From contig CAMODR010000043.1 of assembly GCA_946611495.1 (NCBI GenBank), positions 1 through 8,028 on the forward strand: a stretch of 8,028 nt of DNA, read 5' to 3'. A program made the position numbers and the translations under genes. Of this stretch, positions 5,382 to 8,028 are shown one piece after another (the first letter of the stretch is position 1; the number at the start of each line of letters is the position of its first letter). Source of the stretch: an uncultured Methanobrevibacter sp. Lineage in GTDB: Archaea > Methanobacteriota > Methanobacteria > Methanobacteriales > Methanobacteriaceae. Below the pieces are notes generated by a model that had not been told where the DNA came from, made no database searches, and saw only the letters and a list, made by a program, of their open reading frames with translations.

Positions 5382-6284
5382 ATGTGTGCAAAAATTAACT
5401 TTTTTTATGATAAGATCTTTAAGTTCATTGCATCAAATAATCTCACTTCATTCTTTTTGTTCTTTAAGATTAACTGTCTTCCGTTCTTTTTAATAGAAAA
5501 TGAATTGATTGATGCCAAACTCAATAAGCTCATATTGGATTTTCCTGTTTTAACTATCAATGGAATTGTAGATGTGGAATTTCAATTAAAAACATCTGGT
5601 TCTGATGAAAAAAGGTTTATTGATTATGTTATAGGATTATATAAGAAATATAATCTTGATACATATATAATAATCATTGATTTTGAATTGGAGAAAGATA
5701 AAAAAAGAATTCTTAGAATTAATCCTGAAGATCAGTTAACTATGCATTATAAATCGTTAATTCAAAGAAATCCTGACAAAATTTTAAATATATTGAATTA
5801 TAAACTCGAAAATATAAGCCGATTTACAGGAAAAGATATTGTTGGCATTGAATTGCTTCCTCTTTTGGATTTGGATAGAAGGATTGAATTATTGCATAAG
5901 GCAACAGATATCTTCTTTTTGTTAAATGAAGATTATTTAAGCTTTGATAAGATCAGTGAAATCAGGGAAGTTCTTTTGAATTATGCATTTTATTGGGAAG
6001 ATGATGAAATATTAAAAAAATTAGGAGATGTATCAGATATGCATGAAGATTTTATTTTAGATCCTATGAAACGCTATGGTGAACTTTTAAGAGAAGAAGG
6101 TAGAGAAGAAGGTAGAGAAGAAGGTAGGGAAGAAGGTAGGGAAGAAGGCAAAGAGGAAGGTAGAAAAGAGTTAAAATATGAAATTGCTAATGAGTTAATT
6201 AGTAATGGCTATTCTCCAGAAGAGGTTTCTAAAATTTCTCATCTTAGTTTGCCTTTGGTCAATCAGATTATTATGGGTAAATAA
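5382..6284 (+). CDS. Rpn family nuclease/putative transposase-like protein with (REEG)n repeat
   Basis: The 300-residue protein is a second, distant member of the same family as the divergent gene at 3840-4856. It begins FFYDKIFKFI (7-16), a counterpart of the Rpn N-terminal D-x-x-F/L-K motif. It then has D53 (ILDFPVL), VDVEFQ (E66, Q68) and DEKRFIDYVIGL (75-86), lined up with D71, EFQ and DKRRFGNY of its neighbour. IVGIELLPLLDLDRR (153-167) matches the neighbour's IVYFELFPLMERKK. Six four-residue repeats, REEG x5 and KEEG (237-260), precede a tail YSPEEVSKISHLSLPLVNQI like that of the neighbour. The likely role is a PD-(D/E)XK DNA nuclease, possibly a phage-defence toxin; this is family inference. 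The region before D53 is Phe/Leu-rich and diverged, so activity is less certain than for the neighbour. The ATG has only a weak ribosome site (AGTGGAT) and no good alternative start lies nearby. Confidence 0.7.
   Translation: MCAKINFFYDKIFKFIASNNLTSFFLFFKINCLPFFLIENELIDAKLNKLILDFPVLTINGIVDVEFQLKTSGSDEKRFIDYVIGLYKKYNLDTYIIIIDFELEKDKKRILRINPEDQLTMHYKSLIQRNPDKILNILNYKLENISRFTGKDIVGIELLPLLDLDRRIELLHKATDIFFLLNEDYLSFDKISEIREVLLNYAFYWEDDEILKKLGDVSDMHEDFILDPMKRYGELLREEGREEGREEGREEGREEGKEEGRKELKYEIANELISNGYSPEEVSKISHLSLPLVNQIIMGK
6039..6284 (+). CDS. Possible internal start: separately translated C-terminal fragment (RpnS-like)
   Basis: Codon 220 of the gene is an ATG at 6039 preceded by AGGAG (6023-6027), with 11 bases between them, which is slightly long. 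The product would be 81 residues: a short lead (MHEDFILDPMKRYGELL), the six-unit REEG/KEEG helix and the C-terminal tail, lacking D53/E66/Q68. The layout parallels the internal start in the divergent Rpn-like gene and the RpnS antitoxins of bacteria. ATG at codon 229 (6066) is an alternative without a ribosome site. Hypothesis only. Confidence 0.28.
   Translation: MHEDFILDPMKRYGELLREEGREEGREEGREEGREEGKEEGRKELKYEIANELISNGYSPEEVSKISHLSLPLVNQIIMGK
6090..6161 (+). repeat. Six-copy 12-bp tandem repeat (REEG codons)
   Basis: Units of AGAGAAGAAGGT start at 6090, 6102 and 6114 (identical), followed by AGGGAAGAAGGT, AGGGAAGAAGGC and AAAGAGGAAGGT. The near identity of adjacent units points to recent in-frame slippage. 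The peptide repeat is highly charged and should form a helix. Confidence 0.9.
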
Positions 6285-6320
6285 TCTATTTTTTAATAAT
6301 TAATCTTTTTATTATTTTTT
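6285..6320 (+). terminator. T-rich terminator after the + strand Rpn-like gene
   Basis: Immediately after the TAA, runs of T (TTTTTT at about 6289-6294, TTTTT at 6306-6310, and TTTTTTT shortly after) alternate with AATAAT/ATTATT, which can form a weak hairpin. Archaeal RNA polymerase commonly terminates at such tracts. Confidence 0.45.
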
Positions 6321-6535
6321 TAAGCTATTTTCTATATTCTTTTTTTATTTTTATCCTATTTTTTTTTATTCATATATTTTTAATTATTTTTTTTTCATTA
6401 AATCTTTTTATTTATCAATTTGATACGACTTTATATGTATGTACGATTGTATTCTTAAGCATTTAGAGCATTTTTATTTTCATTCCTATTGATAAAAAAT
6501 ATTTTAAGATTATAAAACTGTTTATGCTCCTTAAA

Positions 6536-6551
6536 ATGAATTATAATTCAT
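6536..6551. repeat. 16-bp perfect palindrome
   Basis: ATGAATTATAATTCAT is its own reverse complement. It lies in gene-free DNA, and could be a site for a dimeric regulator or a chance product of AT-rich sequence. Confidence 0.5.
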
Positions 6552-6764
6552 ATTTTGACTGTATTTTTAGCTTATTCAATTTAATTTTTTTCTATACTAT
6601 AATTAGTTCACAAATCTTTATTTTTTACTTTTGCATTGTACATTCTTTTATAAAATTATAAGTAAATAATATTCAATTTTCAGAAAATTTATCCAATTTT
6701 ATTCAGTTTATTTGGCTATATCTTGAATGAAATGAGTTCTTTTTATGAAAATCATTTAATAATG

Positions 6765-6772
6765 TTTATATA
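6765..6772 (+). promoter_or_regulatory. Consensus archaeal TATA box without an obvious gene
   Basis: TTTATATA matches the archaeal box A consensus exactly and predicts a transcript start near 6790-6795. The next downstream element is the inverted repeat at 6825-6844; the next gene starts only at 7343. It could drive a small RNA or a very long leader, or be a chance match in AT-rich DNA. Confidence 0.35.
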
Positions 6773-6824
6773 TTATATTAAATAAAAATAACTTTAATAT
6801 TAATTGATTTTGATAGTTTAGCAT

Positions 6825-6844
6825 AATGTTCAAAATTGAACATT
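6825..6844. repeat. Inverted repeat with 9-bp arms (AATGTTCAA-AA-TTGAACATT)
   Basis: Two perfect 9-base arms are separated by AA. As DNA this is the shape of an operator for a dimeric winged-helix regulator. As RNA the two-base loop is too tight unless inner pairs open. It lies 53 bases downstream of the TATA box at 6765-6772, close to the predicted start of transcription. Confidence 0.55.
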
Positions 6845-6959
6845 TGTTTTTTATTTGCCAAATTATTATTAATGATTAATATGGAACAATTGGGGTGTAC
6901 TGTATTAGACTTATAAATTACCAAATTAATTAAATATCCGATAGATTTAATATCTAAAT

Positions 6960-7133
6960 TTTTAGTAAATTGATTAAATGCTCATTTTACTGATTTTTTA
7001 GTTATTGAATTATTTAGTGTATTACTGGATCTTTTAGTAATCTGATTATCAGTATTTGCTAAGATACATTGGGGGTAATGCTCTTAGTAATGAGTTATTT
7101 GATTATATTTGCTGATTTTTAGTTATTAGATGA
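6960..7133 (+). repeat. Degenerate duplicated segment (TTAGTAA...CTGATTTTTAGTTATT)
   Basis: TTAGTAA at 6962-6968 and CTGATTTTTTAGTTATT at 6990-7006 recur at 7084-7090 and 7112-7127 with the same 122-base offset. A partial third copy, TTAGTAATCTGATTA, lies at 7034-7048. AATGCTC occurs at 6978 and 7077. The copies have diverged and no frame is kept open, so this looks like an old duplication in non-coding or decayed DNA. Confidence 0.4.
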
Positions 7134-7203
7134 AGTATATTTATTAAAGGAATCATGATTATTATTTCATCGATTGATGGAATATGTGGATTATTTTTTT
7201 AAA

Positions 7204-7335
7204 TTTATAAAAAATATTAAATCAAGGGTTTAGTAAATGGTGAAAATATTTCTGTTCATTAACCAAATTAGTTAACTAAAATCTTGAATTTAATGTTTTT
7301 CTAATCTAAAAATATGGTATACTATTTTTTGGAGG
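7204..7335 (+). promoter_or_regulatory. Upstream region and ribosome site of the adhesin-like gene
   Basis: GGAGG at 7331-7335 lies 7 bases before the TTG start and is a strong archaeal ribosome site. TATA-like candidates are TTTATAAAAAATATT (7204-7218, leader about 110 bases) and GAATTTAATG (7286-7295, leader about 30 bases). A perfect 12-base palindrome, TTAGTTAACTAA (7268-7279), lies between them. The ribosome site is firm; the promoter choice is open. Confidence 0.4.
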
Positions 7336-7342
7336 AATTTTC

Positions 7343-8028
7343 TTGAAAACGGAAAAATTAAGTATATTTATATCAATTGTACTTATTTCCCTACTTGCTT
7401 TAGGCGCAGTAAGCGCAGCAGATGATACTGCAGCAACTGATGATGCTCCTGAAGCTAGCATAGAAGAAGTTCAAACAATTGATAATACTATTACAAATGA
7501 CGACATGTCATATGAGTCTAGTGATATAATTGTAAATACCACTGGCGACTCAGGTGATTTGGATAAGGATTCTAAGGCAAACCTTGCTTCCACTAAATTA
7601 TCTGAAGGAGAAACCAGTTCATTTACAAATCTAGCTAATAATATTAACAATGCACCTAGTTATCTCTCTTTATCTGGTAACTATGCATATGATAGTACAA
7701 TAGATGGAGATTATGTCACTGGTATATATATCAATAAAGATATTACCATTAATGGTGGTGGAACAACTACTATTGATGGAAGAAATGTGGCAAGAATCTT
7801 TAATATTTCAAATGGCCATAATGTTGTCCTTCTTGATATAACTTTTACTAATGGTAATATTGAACAAGGAGGAGCTATTTACAATGATGGTACTTTGATT
7901 CTTAAAGACTGTAAATTTACAAGTAATGCTGCAAACTACGGTGGAGCTATTTATAACACTGCAAATGGTGCTATAACTGGTGACTCTGATTTTACTGAAA
8001 ATTCAGCAGTGTACCGTGGAGGAGCTAT
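7343..8028 (+). CDS. Adhesin-like surface protein, N-terminal part (runs past window end)
   Basis: An open frame of 228 codons begins at TTG 7343, behind GGAGGAATTTTC, and continues past the window end. Residues 1-25 form a signal peptide: K-T-E-K at the start, a hydrophobic core of about 7-22, and cleavage likely after A-V-S-A (25). A Ser/Thr/Asp-rich acidic stretch (26-95) follows. From about 127 there are parallel beta-helix turns: YINKDITINGGGTTTIDGRN, a turn ending ITFTNGN, then GGAIYN at 176-181 and 200-205 and GGA at 226, about 24-26 residues apart. This is the pattern of the adhesin-like proteins of Methanobrevibacter, which are exported and displayed on the pseudomurein wall. The C-terminal anchor or wall-binding domain is outside the window, so ligand and attachment are unknown. 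No earlier in-frame start with a ribosome site exists. The frame has no ATG near its 5' end and no stop codon in the window. Confidence 0.85.
   Translation, partial: MKTEKLSIFISIVLISLLALGAVSAADDTAATDDAPEASIEEVQTIDNTITNDDMSYESSDIIVNTTGDSGDLDKDSKANLASTKLSEGETSSFTNLANNINNAPSYLSLSGNYAYDSTIDGDYVTGIYINKDITINGGGTTTIDGRNVARIFNISNGHNVVLLDITFTNGNIEQGGAIYNDGTLILKDCKFTSNAANYGGAIYNTANGAITGDSDFTENSAVYRGGA
7868..8028 (+). repeat. Beta-helix repeat units (GGAIYN) in the adhesin-like gene
   Basis: Units begin with GGAGGAGCTATT or GGTGGAGCTATT at 7868, 7940 and 8018. They encode GGAIYN followed by a turn ending in a C/S-x-F-T-x-N motif (CKFTSN, SDFTEN). Spacings are 72 and 78 bases. The array is cut by the window end. 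Confidence 0.75.

Larger units (their letters stand above)
6321..7330. other. About 1 kb of AT-rich DNA without a convincing gene
   Basis: No frame on either strand has gene-like length or composition; the few ATG frames with any ribosome site are 15 codons or shorter. The stretch is strongly T-rich to about 6720. It then contains a consensus TATA box, three palindromes and an imperfect duplication, all listed separately. It may be a long regulatory region for the adhesin-like gene, a small RNA locus, or decayed sequence. Confidence 0.55.

Noticed and set aside
3840..6284. Insertion sequence or transposon, given the 'putative transposase' family name
   Set aside because: No terminal inverted repeats, target-site duplication or second element copy is visible; Rpn proteins are nucleases and need not be mobile.
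6466..6529. Possible small RNA stem GAGCAT...ATGCTC
   Set aside because: There are only six pairs closing a loop of more than 50 AT-rich bases, with no promoter or terminator of its own.
6872..6916. Micro-ORF of 14 codons (MINMEQLGCTVLDL)
   Set aside because: It has no ribosome site and no continuation, and is too short to separate from chance.
7078..7122. Micro-ORF of 14 codons (MLLVMSYLIIFADF) after GGGGG
   Set aside because: The G-run is only 1-2 bases from the ATG, too close for a working ribosome site, and it lies in a decayed duplicated segment.
7155..7202. Micro-ORF of 15 codons after AAAGGAATC
   Set aside because: It has a weak ribosome site, no conservation evidence and a very short length.
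4901..7330. CRISPR array or tRNA gene in the intergenic regions
   Set aside because: The repeats are short and AT-only without uniform spacers, and no GGTTCAA-type T-arm or cloverleaf was found on either strand.

Overview
The window looks like a chromosomal segment of a very AT-rich, pseudomurein-walled methanogenic archaeon, most likely Methanobrevibacter or a close relative (Methanobacteriales). The reasons are two Mur-ligase-family enzymes in an archaeal-looking genome, archaeal TTTAWATA-type TATA boxes and GGAGG/AGGTGAT ribosome sites, GTG and TTG starts, T-rich intergenic DNA, and the start of a secreted GGAIYN-repeat adhesin-like protein. The assignment is inferred from content; no rRNA or marker gene is present.

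Region 1 (1-3757, + strand) is a cell-wall block with two consecutive Mur ligase family proteins. The first (72-1568) has an unusual P-loop and a MurD-like C-terminal region. The second (1690-3723, TTG start) has a canonical P-loop, the C-terminal DYAHNP motif and a four-cysteine ribbon resembling MurT. It also carries two low-complexity inserts encoded by in-frame 21-bp and 36-bp tandem repeats. Both probably add amino acids to the UDP-activated peptide of pseudomurein; the exact substrates cannot be read from sequence.

Region 2 (3758-6320) is an accessory island with two divergently transcribed Rpn-like (PD-(D/E)XK, 'recombination-promoting nuclease/putative transposase') genes, 3840-4856 (-) and 5382-6284 (+). 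Each has a D...ExQ active-site signature, a 12-bp tandem repeat encoding a four-residue R-E-E-G helix repeat, and a similar 35-40 residue C-terminal tail. Each also has an in-frame internal ATG with a purine-rich ribosome site just before the repeat. This is the layout of the bacterial RpnL/RpnS toxin with intragenic antitoxin used in phage defence, and it is the most interesting signal in the window. The 525-bp divergent spacer holds iterated TCAATTTT/ATTGATTTAA motifs.

Region 3 (6285-7342) is about 1 kb of very AT-rich DNA without a convincing gene. It contains a consensus TATA box followed by a 9-2-9 inverted repeat, other palindromes and a decayed duplication. Region 4 (7343-8028) is the 5' part of an adhesin-like surface protein with a signal peptide and parallel beta-helix repeats; it runs off the window end.
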